Source: Sphingobacterium sp. UBA2700 (GTDB lineage Bacteria; Bacteroidota; Bacteroidia; Sphingobacteriales; Sphingobacteriaceae). Taken from it: DNA of 64,000 bases. The notes beneath the pieces were generated by a model. It saw nothing but the letters and a program-made list of their open reading frames with translations, made no database searches and was not told the origin of the DNA. The translations under genes were made by a program, and so were the position numbers. The stretch lies in assembly GCA_002354335.1 (NCBI GenBank), contig DELI01000033.1, positions 72,571-136,570 of the forward strand, written 5' to 3'. This document shows, in pieces, positions 26,640 through 36,081 of this stretch (position 1 is the stretch's first letter; each line of letters starts with the position of its first letter).

Positions 26640-29600
26640 TTAAAAATCAAACTGAATACCTAATGTGAATTTCGAAGGCAATGGATAACCATCGGCCATA
26701 TCATATCCGCGACCGTCTACACGCTCTGCATCGATTCCTGAGAATTTCTGAATCATCAACACATTGTCCATCGAACCGTATAAACGAAGCGTATTTAGTT
26801 TCGCTCTTTGCATCCATTCATGTTTTGAAGGGTTGAAACGGTAAGTCAGGTTCACGTTTTTAATGCGGATATACCATCCCGGCTCCATAAACATAGATTG
26901 CCCTGTTCTCCAGGTATAAAGACCCAAATAAGGGTTAAATGCAGGATATTGTGCCACATCGCCATTTTGCTTCCAGTAGCTGTATTGCTCCATATCGCCG
27001 ATCGAACGTCTCGCTAAGTCAAAAGGATTACCATAGAAGAAACTGTTAGACATGCGTCGAGCGAAAGATTGGTTCATGATGTCTCTACCAAAGGTGAATG
27101 TGGTCAGGATTTGTACCGAGAAATCTTTGTAGCTGAATAAGTTGGTAAAACCTCCTACAACTTTCGGATTTGGATCACCAAAGAAGGTACGGTCATCCTC
27201 GCCCACGCCATCAGAGATTTTGTAATCGCCATTCACGTCCACCCAGTTTGCATAACCTGGCTTCAATGTTCCCCATTTTGTACTTCCAACTGCTCCTGTG
27301 TAAGGATTGCTGATCAAGCTGCTTTCTGAGCTGATTGCGCCGTCCACCAAGAAACCATAGAACATGTTCAAGGGTTTTCCAACCACATAAACAGCCTCGC
27401 CGTAGTAGATATCACGGTTGCCATTTGGCAATGCCGTTACCATATTCTTGTTGAATGCTAAGTTGATCGATGGCGTCCATTGGAATCCGTCTTCTTTATT
27501 GAATACTCGACCGCCTACATTCAATTCGACCCCACTATTACGTACGGATGCTGCATTGGTGAACGTACTTAAGTACCCCGTATATTCCGGAATACTGATG
27601 CTCAACATCTGACCTGATGTTTCACGTGTATAGGCATCGATGTTGAAGAATAAACGATTGTTGAATAAGCTACCATCCAAACCTAAGTTCCAAGTAGCCG
27701 TTTCCTGCCAAGTGATGTTATCATTCGTGATACCCGCGTAGTTTGGAATAACCGCCGTTTGACCACCATAGGTTGGCACAGTACCTGAACCCGGATAAGA
27801 TGCCTCACCCGCTAGGTAAGCATTGTAACGGTCATAATCCGTGATACTGGACTCATCCCCCGTTTTACCCCAACTACCTCTCAACTTCAGCTCGTTGATC
27901 CAACCCAATTCCGAAGCAAACTCCTCGTTAGAGATGATCCAACCCAAAGCTAATGAAGGGAAATCACCCCATTTATTGTTCTTTCCGAAACGAGAGGAAG
28001 CGTCCCTTCTCCAAACCGCATCTAATAGATAGCGATTATCATAATCGTAGTGAATGGCTCCTAAGAAAGATAGCTTAGAATAAGTGGAAAGGTCGGTATA
28101 ACCTGCTAAACCACCTGTTTTAATCCCCTTGATAACTTGAATATTATCATTAGGAATACCCGAACCTAAAAGGTACATACCATTGTTCGTGCGGGTTTCA
28201 AACTCTTGAATTAAATTGGCTGTAAAGTTGTGAACCTCTCCTAAAGTTTTTGTCCACAACAAGTTGTTCGTCAATAAATATTTTCTGTATTGTGTGGAAG
28301 TCGCCTTACCAGCCGCTAAGCCATCGCCGTTCATGTAAGATGGCGAGAAGAAATCATTCTTAGCCGTCGAATAGTTGATGATGCTACGTGTACTGATGCG
28401 GAAATCCTTCAAAAAAGTGTAACGCAATTCTCCAACCCCTGTTAAATCTACGTTGATATTTTCATTGCGTTGATGTTCGTAAGGGTTCAGGATTCCATCT
28501 AATGTTTCATCTGACAGTTGGTATAGCGATGAATACATATCGATAGGATTAATGCCGTAGACATTTCTGTAAGATCCCTCGCGAATGTATTCCGTCGTGC
28601 CTCTACCCTCTTTTCTATTCATGGTCGACACCTTGAAGTTAGTCAACAACTCTAAATTCTTCGTGAAGTTGAAATTCACGTTACTGGTAAACGAGTATCG
28701 TTTAAATCCGGTATTGATTACGACCCCTTTTTCGTTGTATAAACCACCTGAAACACGGTAATTGATATTTTCTGTACCACCAGATACCGACAGGTCGTAG
28801 TTTTGGATTCCTCCCGGACGGAAGAATAACTCTTGATAATCGGTATTGCCGTTAAAAGCTGGATTCAAACTATCCGTCAACATGATCGGTAAGTTCCCTT
28901 GTTGTGCATAGGTGCCATAACGGTATAAAAGAGCAAGCTTTTGATCGCGCTCAGCAACACCTAGCAGCGTATTTAATTTCTCAGGCTTCGTAATGTAACC
29001 TTGGTAAACGTTTAAGCTAATTCTTGGTGTTCCGATACGACCACGCTTAGTTTTAACAAGGATAACCCCGTTATTTGCGCGCGCACCGTATAGCGCTGCC
29101 GCCGAGGCATCTTTTAATACGTCGACCGATTCGATATCGTTCGGGTTCAAGCTCGACAAGAAGTTGGTTCCCGTTACGTTGTAAGCACGAACCTCATCAT
29201 CGGCAATCGGCACCCCATCAATGACGTAAAGCGGATTGCTCGTAATGTTCTCCGAATCAAATTGGCTACTCGAACGCGGAATCGTTGAGTTACCGCGGAT
29301 AACTAAAGAGGTCTTTACCCCAGGCATACCCGTAAAGTTCTGAACGTTCACCCCCGGTAATTTACCCTGAAGTAAAACGTCAATACTCGCTGCAGGAAGG
29401 TTTTCAATATCCTTTGCGGTTACACTGGAAATAGATCCCGTAGTTTTTCTACGATCAATCGTCGTATACCCCGTAACGATTGTTTCTTCCAGGGCATTCG
29501 AAGCTTCCTCCATTGTGACGTTAATTCTGCTACGGTTCTCCACAGGAACTTCCCTGCGTTGATAACCCACAAGATCAAAAATAAGAACGTCGTTGCCAGC

Positions 29601-29819
29601 AACATTTACTTCATAGGCACCGTTATTATCGGTAGCGACCAAAGCTTTGTTACCTTTTTTCAGACGAACAGAAACACCTGTTAAGGCTCCATTCTGATCT
29701 GATACAACACCCGTAACTTTAATTTGACCTGTTGCAGCGAAACTGCAACATAAGATGAGCAAAAAGGCTACAAAAATCCCCTTAAACTCCAGAAAAGATC
29801 TGCGTAAATCTTGAATCAT
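26640..29819 (-). CDS. SusC/RagA family TonB-dependent outer-membrane transporter (pair 2)
   Basis: A 1059-residue outer-membrane importer. It has a long basic signal peptide ending FAATGQ (about 1-32), a carboxypeptidase-regulatory-like domain (about 33-115), a plug with LEETIVTGYTT and ALYGARANNGVILVKTKRG, then the barrel ending FTLGIQFDF. It heads a four-gene operon. Two LacI-type palindromes lie 109-156 bp upstream. The neighbours are binding lipoproteins and not enzymes, so it may import something already processed or a non-glycan ligand. Confidence 0.96.
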   Translation of the reverse strand: MIQDLRRSFLEFKGIFVAFLLILCCSFAATGQIKVTGVVSDQNGALTGVSVRLKKGNKALVATDNNGAYEVNVAGNDVLIFDLVGYQRREVPVENRSRINVTMEEASNALEETIVTGYTTIDRRKTTGSISSVTAKDIENLPAASIDVLLQGKLPGVNVQNFTGMPGVKTSLVIRGNSTIPRSSSQFDSENITSNPLYVIDGVPIADDEVRAYNVTGTNFLSSLNPNDIESVDVLKDASAAALYGARANNGVILVKTKRGRIGTPRISLNVYQGYITKPEKLNTLLGVAERDQKLALLYRYGTYAQQGNLPIMLTDSLNPAFNGNTDYQELFFRPGGIQNYDLSVSGGTENINYRVSGGLYNEKGVVINTGFKRYSFTSNVNFNFTKNLELLTNFKVSTMNRKEGRGTTEYIREGSYRNVYGINPIDMYSSLYQLSDETLDGILNPYEHQRNENINVDLTGVGELRYTFLKDFRISTRSIINYSTAKNDFFSPSYMNGDGLAAGKATSTQYRKYLLTNNLLWTKTLGEVHNFTANLIQEFETRTNNGMYLLGSGIPNDNIQVIKGIKTGGLAGYTDLSTYSKLSFLGAIHYDYDNRYLLDAVWRRDASSRFGKNNKWGDFPSLALGWIISNEEFASELGWINELKLRGSWGKTGDESSITDYDRYNAYLAGEASYPGSGTVPTYGGQTAVIPNYAGITNDNITWQETATWNLGLDGSLFNNRLFFNIDAYTRETSGQMLSISIPEYTGYLSTFTNAASVRNSGVELNVGGRVFNKEDGFQWTPSINLAFNKNMVTALPNGNRDIYYGEAVYVVGKPLNMFYGFLVDGAISSESSLISNPYTGAVGSTKWGTLKPGYANWVDVNGDYKISDGVGEDDRTFFGDPNPKVVGGFTNLFSYKDFSVQILTTFTFGRDIMNQSFARRMSNSFFYGNPFDLARRSIGDMEQYSYWKQNGDVAQYPAFNPYLGLYTWRTGQSMFMEPGWYIRIKNVNLTYRFNPSKHEWMQRAKLNTLRLYGSMDNVLMIQKFSGIDAERVDGRGYDMADGYPLPSKFTLGIQFDF

Positions 29820-29927
29820 AAAAAGGCTTGTTAAATGTTAAGGTTTTGTTAATAATTATGAGGATAAAATTAATCAGTAGAATAACACTTACAACTTGCG
29901 AATCGCTGTCAGAATATCGCTACGCAG

Positions 29928-29945
29928 TTCGCAAACGTTTGCGAA
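29928..29945. promoter_or_regulatory. LacI-type operator, susC2 distal-proximal pair, site 1
   Basis: TTCGCAAACGTTTGCGAA is a perfect 18 bp palindrome with central CG, the classic LacI-family operator form. It is 109 bp upstream of the susC2 ATG. Confidence 0.75.
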
Positions 29946-29961
29946 ATATTATTTTAATCAA

Positions 29962-29975
29962 AGCAATCGATTGCT
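29962..29975. promoter_or_regulatory. LacI-type operator, susC2, site 2
   Basis: AGCAATCGATTGCT is a perfect 14 bp palindrome. Its centre is 32 bp from that of site 1, about three helical turns, so two dimers would bind on the same face of the DNA. Confidence 0.7.
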
Positions 29976-30157
29976 CAATTTTTTCAAATTTGTAACAAAG
30001 TTCTTTATCCTTATTAAATTTTGATATCAACTAACAGTACGTTTGTTAAAATTATATACCGCATTCTGTGATATAACATTAAATTAACCGCATACATTTT
30101 TACCCAACCTAATATTTGATGTATATTAGTAGCTTTTTCTAGCGAACAATATCCAGC

Positions 30158-33037
30158 ATGCAGCAACGATCTACTTCATTGCCTTATCGATTAGTGTATT
30201 CATTGGGAAGACATCCTTACCTAGGATTTCTAATAGAACCGCACATTGTTCACTTAAATCAAAATGGTTCTTATTCCTTGTCGTATAAACGGGTATTCAG
30301 CAATACGGTCGATGAATTTGCCGCTGCGCTGGATGACCTGGATTATAAATTGATCAAGCTGCTTGATGAAATTGAACAAACCCATATCATCAAGCAATTT
30401 CATAAAAAACCCATCCGACCGGCAGATTACTTCAGCAAAATATTCGATCAAAACATTTACGATTATATCCGGCCCAAAATAGAGCAACGCATGCTCAGCT
30501 TCTTAAATCAGGTAGGCGATAAACCCTTATTCCTGATGAGCAAAGACGGATATCCGGCGGAACAAGAATTACAGATCGCGCCAAAGACAACCTCCATTCT
30601 GTTCCATTTCCGCCGAAACGACATAGAAACGCGATATTTCCCAACCTTGAAATACGACGGGCATCGCATGGAGTTTATGTATAAGGATGCCGAAGTCATC
30701 GTGAACCAGCAGGCCTGGCTACTTTTGGATAATACCTTGTATCACTTCGACGAAGAATTGGAAGGCAAAAAACTAACTCCATTCCTGAACAAGCGATTTA
30801 TATCCATTCCACGCAATACCGAGAAGAAGTATTTTGAAACCTTCGTGACCGGGCTTATTGAAAAGCATCATGTTTATGCAGAAGGCTTGGATATCATCAG
30901 CTATAAGGAAAATGCAAGCCCCGAATTGCGGATTATCTATAGCCCGGAGGGCGAAGCACAACTGCAGCTATATTTTCAATACGGCAACTATACCTTCCCG
31001 GCGGGAGGAAACCACGCCATTACCGTTAAATATGTCCATGAATCGGAAGCCGATCAGCATAAGTTTTACCGAATAAAACGATCGACAGCATGGGAAGAAA
31101 AAAGAGAAGCGCTGCTTGCGCAGATGGGACTACAGAAGGCTGATGCGCTCTTTAGCACCTTTAAGCCAAAAGATATCGGGCTAGGCTTTAATCCATCAGC
31201 AATCGAATGGGTCAATGAGCATTTGGCAGAACTGGAAAAAGAGGGCTTTCACATCACGCAAAGCCATAAGGAAAAACGCTTCCTGATCGGCAAGACCAGT
31301 ATCAGTATAGAGATCGCCGAGGAGAATGACTGGTTTGATGTCAAAGCCATCGTCCGCTTCGGCCCCTACGAGATTCCTTTTACCTCGCTGCGCCAACATA
31401 TCATCAATAAACAACAAGAGTTCGAACTGCCCAATGGCGAAATAGCAATTATTCCCCAAGAGTGGTTCTCACAATATGAGCATCTCTTCCAGTTCTCATC
31501 CAAGAAAGATGAAATTCGCCTTAACCGTGTTCATATCGGTCTGCTAAATGATGTCAGCGAACATACCGAGGTCACGATGCAACGCAAGCTGAACAAGCTG
31601 GGCGAATTTGATGAGATAGCCGATATTGAAGCTCCAAAGAAGTTTAAGGGCTCATTGCGCCCCTATCAGAAGGCTGGTTACAACTGGTTCCATTTCCTTC
31701 AGGAATATCGCTTCGGCGGGCTGCTTGCCGACGATATGGGATTGGGAAAGACTGTACAGACCCTGGCACTTTTACAGCACCAAAAAGAACTCCTTGGCGC
31801 CAATGATGCCAGGACATCGCTATTGATAGTTCCTACCTCGCTGATTTTCAACTGGCAAAAGGAAGCCGAGCGCTTTGTCCCGGATCTTCGTGTCCATCTA
31901 CATACTGGTGGCAACCGCAGCAAGGACAACTTTGCATTCAGCCATTTCGATCTGATCATCACCACCTATGGGATTGCCCGAATCGATGAGGATCTTCTTT
32001 CCGGATTCTTCTTCAATTATATTATTCTGGACGAAAGTCAGAACATCAAAAATCCGCGTTCTAAGTCCTTCAGTTCGATAAAACAGCTCAAGAGCAAACA
32101 TAAGCTTGCTCTTAGTGGTACGCCTATTGAAAATAGCGTGCTAGACATCTGGTCGCAAATGCATTTTGCCAATCCAGGTTTATTGGGCTCTTTCACCTAT
32201 TTCCAAAAAGAGTTTGTTCAAGCGATCGAAAAGAAAAAGGATGAGGAGAAAGCCCGCCGATTGCAGGCGATTATCAAGCCTTTCGTGCTCCGACGTACGA
32301 AATCGCAGGTAGCAACAGAACTGCCCCCGAAATCGGAACAGATATTCTATTGCAGCATGTCTGACGAGCAACTCGAATATTACGAACGTGTCAAATCCGA
32401 ATACAGAAACGCTTTGCTGGATGGCGCCTTCTCAGGCAAGGCAACGCAGATCGCCCTGCTACAAGGGTTGACGAAGCTTCGACAGCTCGCCAACCACCCT
32501 GCTATGATCGACCAAGGTTACGACGGCGGATCCGGTAAATTTGATGCCGCGATCGAACTGATGGAGTCCATCATCAAAGAAGGAAACAAGGTCTTGATCT
32601 TCTCCCAGTTCGTAAAACACCTGCAACTATTCCGCGACCACTTCGAGAAGGAGAAGATTCGCTATGCCTACCTCGACGGATCAACATCCGACCGCAATGC
32701 GGCCGTCAAAGCATTTAAAGAAGCCGATGACATACAGGTCTTCCTCATATCGATCAAAGCCGGCGGTGTAGGACTCAACCTCACCGAAGCTGACTATGTT
32801 TTTATCCTCGACCCTTGGTGGAACCCTGCCGTCGAACAGCAAGCCATCGACCGTAGCCACCGCATCGGCCAAGTAAAAAATGTATTTATCTATAAATTCA
32901 TCAGCAAAGACAGCATCGAAGAAAAAATCCTCGCCTTGCAAGGCATGAAAAAATCCCTTGCAAGCTCCCTCATTACCACCGAAGAAAGCTTCGTAAAATC
33001 ACTAAGCAAAGCAGATATTAGTGAGTTGTTTAGTTAG
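30158..33037 (+). CDS. SNF2/SWI2-family DNA-dependent ATPase (helicase-like)
   Basis: A 959-residue protein of the SNF2 superfamily, which translocates on double-stranded DNA to remodel protein-DNA complexes. The first half (about 1-490) is a Bacteroidota-type N-terminal region of unknown role. The ATPase core follows: Walker A DDMGLGKT near residue 530, the DESQ box (ILDESQNIKNP) near 625, SGTPIEN motif III, and the C-terminal lobe with FLISIKAGGVGLNL and the arginine-finger motif QAIDRSHRIGQ near 900. Bacterial relatives include RapA-like and restriction-associated helicases, but no partner gene is present. Its stop codon is the first triplet of a tandem repeat. Confidence 0.93.
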   Translation: MQQRSTSLPYRLVYSLGRHPYLGFLIEPHIVHLNQNGSYSLSYKRVFSNTVDEFAAALDDLDYKLIKLLDEIEQTHIIKQFHKKPIRPADYFSKIFDQNIYDYIRPKIEQRMLSFLNQVGDKPLFLMSKDGYPAEQELQIAPKTTSILFHFRRNDIETRYFPTLKYDGHRMEFMYKDAEVIVNQQAWLLLDNTLYHFDEELEGKKLTPFLNKRFISIPRNTEKKYFETFVTGLIEKHHVYAEGLDIISYKENASPELRIIYSPEGEAQLQLYFQYGNYTFPAGGNHAITVKYVHESEADQHKFYRIKRSTAWEEKREALLAQMGLQKADALFSTFKPKDIGLGFNPSAIEWVNEHLAELEKEGFHITQSHKEKRFLIGKTSISIEIAEENDWFDVKAIVRFGPYEIPFTSLRQHIINKQQEFELPNGEIAIIPQEWFSQYEHLFQFSSKKDEIRLNRVHIGLLNDVSEHTEVTMQRKLNKLGEFDEIADIEAPKKFKGSLRPYQKAGYNWFHFLQEYRFGGLLADDMGLGKTVQTLALLQHQKELLGANDARTSLLIVPTSLIFNWQKEAERFVPDLRVHLHTGGNRSKDNFAFSHFDLIITTYGIARIDEDLLSGFFFNYIILDESQNIKNPRSKSFSSIKQLKSKHKLALSGTPIENSVLDIWSQMHFANPGLLGSFTYFQKEFVQAIEKKKDEEKARRLQAIIKPFVLRRTKSQVATELPPKSEQIFYCSMSDEQLEYYERVKSEYRNALLDGAFSGKATQIALLQGLTKLRQLANHPAMIDQGYDGGSGKFDAAIELMESIIKEGNKVLIFSQFVKHLQLFRDHFEKEKIRYAYLDGSTSDRNAAVKAFKEADDIQVFLISIKAGGVGLNLTEADYVFILDPWWNPAVEQQAIDRSHRIGQVKNVFIYKFISKDSIEEKILALQGMKKSLASSLITTEESFVKSLSKADISELFS

Positions 33038-33062
33038 TAGTTAGTATTTAGTAGTTAGTATT
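33035..33062. repeat. Tandem 14 bp repeat starting at the helicase stop codon
   Basis: TAGTAGTTAGTATT occurs twice in perfect tandem (33035-33048, 33049-33062). The first TAG is the stop codon of the SNF2 gene. Confidence 0.85.
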
Positions 33063-33520
33063 TAGACCTATGGCGGGTAGATAAGAGGTGAGATATTAGA
33101 CTTTAGATTTCAGACATTAGATTTTAGATTTTAAAGCAGGGCGCCGTTTAGGTGCCTTTCTTTTTGCGAATAAACGAAAGGAGGGTGGAAGGATTGGCAG
33201 GATCGAGTCTAACTACTAACTACTAAGTACTAAATACTATTTCTGAACCAGGAAAGGAAGGATGGAAGGATTGGCAGGATCCTGTATATCCTAAAATCCT
33301 TTTTTTCTTGGTTCAAGACAAATACCTAAAAGACCGCAACACTCTAATGTCTGACATCTAAAATCTCATATCTAAATACCAAGTACTAGATAGATCCATT
33401 ATAAAGCCCTTTCAAACCCAATGTATAACCCTTTCAAACCCGATTCGGAACGGGTATTAAAGGGTTATGCATTGGGTGGAGAAGGGAAGCGACTTATTGC
33501 AGTATAGAATCAGTGTAGCG
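33038..33520. repeat. Mosaic intergenic repeat region
   Basis: About 480 bp with no gene. It holds: arm A (33035-33067) and its inverted counterpart (33207-33239); arm B (33091-33132, repeats of TTAGATTT/TTAGAC type) and its inverted counterpart (33342-33372); an exact 19 bp direct repeat TGGAAGGATTGGCAGGATC (33186-33204 and 33263-33281); an imperfect inverted repeat 33244-33263/33296-33315; and a long hairpin at 33416-33477. Such mosaics of TTAGA-type and AATCCT-type words are known as intergenic elements in Bacteroidota, but I cannot name this one. Confidence 0.75.
33416..33477. repeat. Long intergenic hairpin
   Basis: A 19 bp arm at 33416-33434 pairs with 33459-33477 (one G-T pair only); a second inner stem, ACCCG/CGGGT (33438-33442, 33451-33455), closes an 8 nt loop. 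No T-run follows. Confidence 0.8.
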
Positions 33521-33523
33521 GGA

Positions 33524-33556
33524 TAAAAAAAGCGCTAGAATTTCTCCTAGCGCTTC
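33524..33556 (-). terminator. Terminator of the TIM-barrel lipoprotein/gltX transcript
   Basis: On the minus strand AGCGCTAG and CTAGCGCT form a perfect 8 bp stem followed by seven T residues. Confidence 0.85.
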
Positions 33557-33579
33557 TTCTATTATTTTAAACGTAGCCT

Positions 33580-34449
33580 TTACAGGGCATTTCTAAAGTT
33601 TTGAGCACTTTCTTTTACTTCCGGCATATTATTCTCCCAGTTGTATTCGTATTCTGCGGAGAACATGCCTTTAAAGTTTTGGCGTTTTAATTCCGCTTGT
33701 ACTTCCTTCAGTCCTAATTTTCCGGTTCCCCAAGGCACATCATGCGCCTTTTTGTTGCCGAATTCGTTCAAGTCCTTGAAGTGAAGGTGAATGATTCTGC
33801 CTTCTAATTTCTTTAGGCAGTCGATCGGGTTCAAGCCCGAGCGCATCCAGTGGCCCACATCTGCTGTTGCGCCCATTCGCTTGCTGCGGCCGTTTAAGGC
33901 TTTTAAGACAACGTCAGGATTCCAATATATGGATGGGGTTGGGTGATTATGGATACCGACAAGGATATCGTATTTGTCTGCGAGATTGGAGACCACGTCA
34001 AGCATATCTTCTTTTGGTTCGCAGTTGATAACTTTGACGCCCATATCTTTGGCAAAGGCAAATACCTTCTCCCATTCATCTGCATCTTTGGCTCCTACTA
34101 CGCCGTAAGCATGCAATGTGATCTTTTTATCTTTAAGAAGCTTCTTCACCAGCTCTCTTCCTTCCTTAGAAAGTTCATAGGTCATCTTCTCCGCGCTTCC
34201 TGCACCAATTGTTTGGCCAGGGAAGGCCTCCACATAGCGTAAGCCAGCGCTATCAATTTTGTTCAATGCGTCAGCAAAGGAGAACAAGCGGAAGGTATAA
34301 GCTTGTGCGCCTAATTTCCAGCCCAATTTTTCTTCCGGAAAAGACTGCTGTGTGTTCACTTGTTGCGCTTTCCCGTTGGTTGCGCAGGATGTTGCCAGCA
34401 ACATAGCCGAAGCAGCACATCCGAAGAGTAACTTCTTAAATAAATTCAT
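33580..34449 (-). CDS. Sugar phosphate isomerase/epimerase-like TIM-barrel lipoprotein
   Basis: A 289-residue AP endonuclease 2/xylose-isomerase-like TIM barrel. Metal-site segments typical of the fold are visible: VEAFPG near the N-terminal strand, INCEPKED with a glutamate, GIHNHP with histidines, DVGHW, and HFKDLN. The signal peptide ends in LLATSC, so it is a lipoprotein; most family members are cytoplasmic, but lipidated or exported ones are common in Bacteroidota. The frame extends to 34512 inside gltX, but MNLFKKLLFG gives the signal sequence. It begins 22 bp after the gltX stop, so probably cotranscribed. The substrate is unknown. Confidence 0.85.
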   Translation of the reverse strand: MNLFKKLLFGCAASAMLLATSCATNGKAQQVNTQQSFPEEKLGWKLGAQAYTFRLFSFADALNKIDSAGLRYVEAFPGQTIGAGSAEKMTYELSKEGRELVKKLLKDKKITLHAYGVVGAKDADEWEKVFAFAKDMGVKVINCEPKEDMLDVVSNLADKYDILVGIHNHPTPSIYWNPDVVLKALNGRSKRMGATADVGHWMRSGLNPIDCLKKLEGRIIHLHFKDLNEFGNKKAHDVPWGTGKLGLKEVQAELKRQNFKGMFSAEYEYNWENNMPEVKESAQNFRNAL

Positions 34450-34471
34450 TCGTATTCGTTTAGTTGATTGA

Positions 34472-36001
34472 TTATGCTTCAAAATGAGGCAATGCCGACG
34501 CGATGCGCGCAATCACTTCCTCTTTTCCTAAAAGCTCTGCAATCTTAAATACGTCTGGTCCAAACTTACCGCCAACTAACATAATACGGAAAGGCATCAT
34601 TAACTCGCCGATCTTCATGCCTGAATCTGCAATCTTTCCTTTAAAGAAGGATTCTAAACTCGCTGCTTCCCAAAGGGGCTGCGTTGCAAAGTCTGTTGCG
34701 ATTTGTTTGAAGAAGGCTGTTTTGTCAGTGTTCCATTTCGGTTTAACGGCATCAACATCATATTGTGCAGGCTTTTGGAAGAAGAAAGAGGCTTGCTCCC
34801 AAAAATCTTCAACGTAAGTTAGTCTTTCTTTCACTAAATCCAAGATAGAATTGATAAAATTATCCGCTATTCCGTCCGTATTTAGTTCATGTTTAGTCAT
34901 GATGGCTTTCACCTGTGGCAGAAGTTCGCTGTTGTCGGTGATTTTTATCCATTCTTGATTGAACCACTTTGCTTTCTCGAAGTCGAATTTCGCTCCGGCT
35001 TTACTGATGCGCTCAACGGAGAATTTAGCAATAAGCTCCTCCATCGTGAAGATCTCCTGCTCCGTTCCATCGTTCCAGCCTAACATTGCTAGTAAGTTGA
35101 TAAAAGACTCCGGTAAGAATCCACGCTCGCGGTAACCGACAGTCAGTTCACCGGTCTTCGGATCGGTCCAGTTCATTGCGTAAACAGGGAAGCCTAAGCG
35201 ATCGCCATCGCGCTTGCTCAACTTTCCTTTCCCGTCAGGTTTAAGGATAAGCGGCATATGTGCCCATTGCGGCATCTCGTTCTTCCAGCCCAAATACTCC
35301 CATAAGAGTAGGTGTACCGGTGCGGAAGGCAGCCATTCTTCGCCACGGAAGACATGGGATATTTCCATTGCTTTATCATCCACAACTACTGCCAAATGGT
35401 AGGTTGGCATACCGTCGGCTTTCAAAAGCACTTTATCATCTACTAATTTTGTTTCAAAACTTACGCGTCCACGTATCATATCATCAAAAGAAACAACTTC
35501 GTCTTCCGGCATCTTGATGCGGATTGTATGCGGCGTTCCTGCAGCCAATAAACGTTGTGTTTCCTCTTCACCTAAGCTCAGGGAGTTACGAAGATCCATG
35601 CGGTTGTCGTGTGCATAGCGGAAGTTTGGTTGCAATTTACGCTGCTCATCTAATTCCTCTGCGGTGTCAAATGCGTAGTAGGCATTTCCATTCTTTACTA
35701 ATTCTTCCGCAAATTGGCGGTAAGAGGGCTTGCGCTCACTTTGACGGTAAGGACCGAAAGCACCTTCATTCCAGGGGCTTTCATCTGGTGTTAATCCGCA
35801 CCATGTTAAACATTCTTTGATATATTCTTCAGCACCAGGTACAAAACGCGTTTGATCGGTATCCTCGATACGAAGGATAAAATCACCGTTATGATGTTTT
35901 GCAAAAAGGTAGTTGAACAATGCGGTTCTTACGCCGCCTAAATGTAACCCGCCTGTAGGACTTGGCGCGAAACGAACCCTTACTTTGTTTTGTGAACTCA
36001 T
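34472..36001 (-). CDS. gltX: Glutamyl-tRNA synthetase
   Basis: Class I aminoacyl-tRNA synthetase charging tRNA-Glu. The 509-residue protein has the HIGH-equivalent in RFAPSPTGGLHLGGVRTAL and the KMSKS-equivalent GKLSKRDGD near residue 265. The start is MSSQNKVRVRFAP; the frame opens six codons earlier, but a -7 box lies there. It appears to head a two-gene unit with the TIM-barrel lipoprotein. Confidence 0.96.
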   Translation of the reverse strand: MSSQNKVRVRFAPSPTGGLHLGGVRTALFNYLFAKHHNGDFILRIEDTDQTRFVPGAEEYIKECLTWCGLTPDESPWNEGAFGPYRQSERKPSYRQFAEELVKNGNAYYAFDTAEELDEQRKLQPNFRYAHDNRMDLRNSLSLGEEETQRLLAAGTPHTIRIKMPEDEVVSFDDMIRGRVSFETKLVDDKVLLKADGMPTYHLAVVVDDKAMEISHVFRGEEWLPSAPVHLLLWEYLGWKNEMPQWAHMPLILKPDGKGKLSKRDGDRLGFPVYAMNWTDPKTGELTVGYRERGFLPESFINLLAMLGWNDGTEQEIFTMEELIAKFSVERISKAGAKFDFEKAKWFNQEWIKITDNSELLPQVKAIMTKHELNTDGIADNFINSILDLVKERLTYVEDFWEQASFFFQKPAQYDVDAVKPKWNTDKTAFFKQIATDFATQPLWEAASLESFFKGKIADSGMKIGELMMPFRIMLVGGKFGPDVFKIAELLGKEEVIARIASALPHFEA

Positions 36002-36006
36002 AACCG

Positions 36007-36014
36007 CAAAATTA
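36007..36014 (-). promoter_or_regulatory. gltX -7 box, near-leaderless geometry
   Basis: On the minus strand TAATTTTG ends 5 bp before the gltX ATG. The -33 region has no clear TTTG. Confidence 0.45.
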
Positions 36015-36081
36015 AGCATTTCTTTATTTTGTTTGTTGAAGCTATTGGAAAATCATTAATTTGCTGATAATAATTGGGTCT

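Larger units (their letters stand above)
29820..30157. other. Divergent control region between susC2 and the SNF2 helicase gene
   Basis: AT-rich spacer of 338 bp holding two LacI-type palindromes, listed separately. No clean TAnnTTTG box is visible on the susC2 side; a near-match TAATATTTG lies at about 30111-30119 on the helicase side. Confidence 0.6.

Noticed and set aside
27618..27633. TGTTTCACGTG resembling half of a parS site
   Set aside because: The second half diverges from the 16 bp palindrome, and it lies in susC2 coding sequence, far from parAB.
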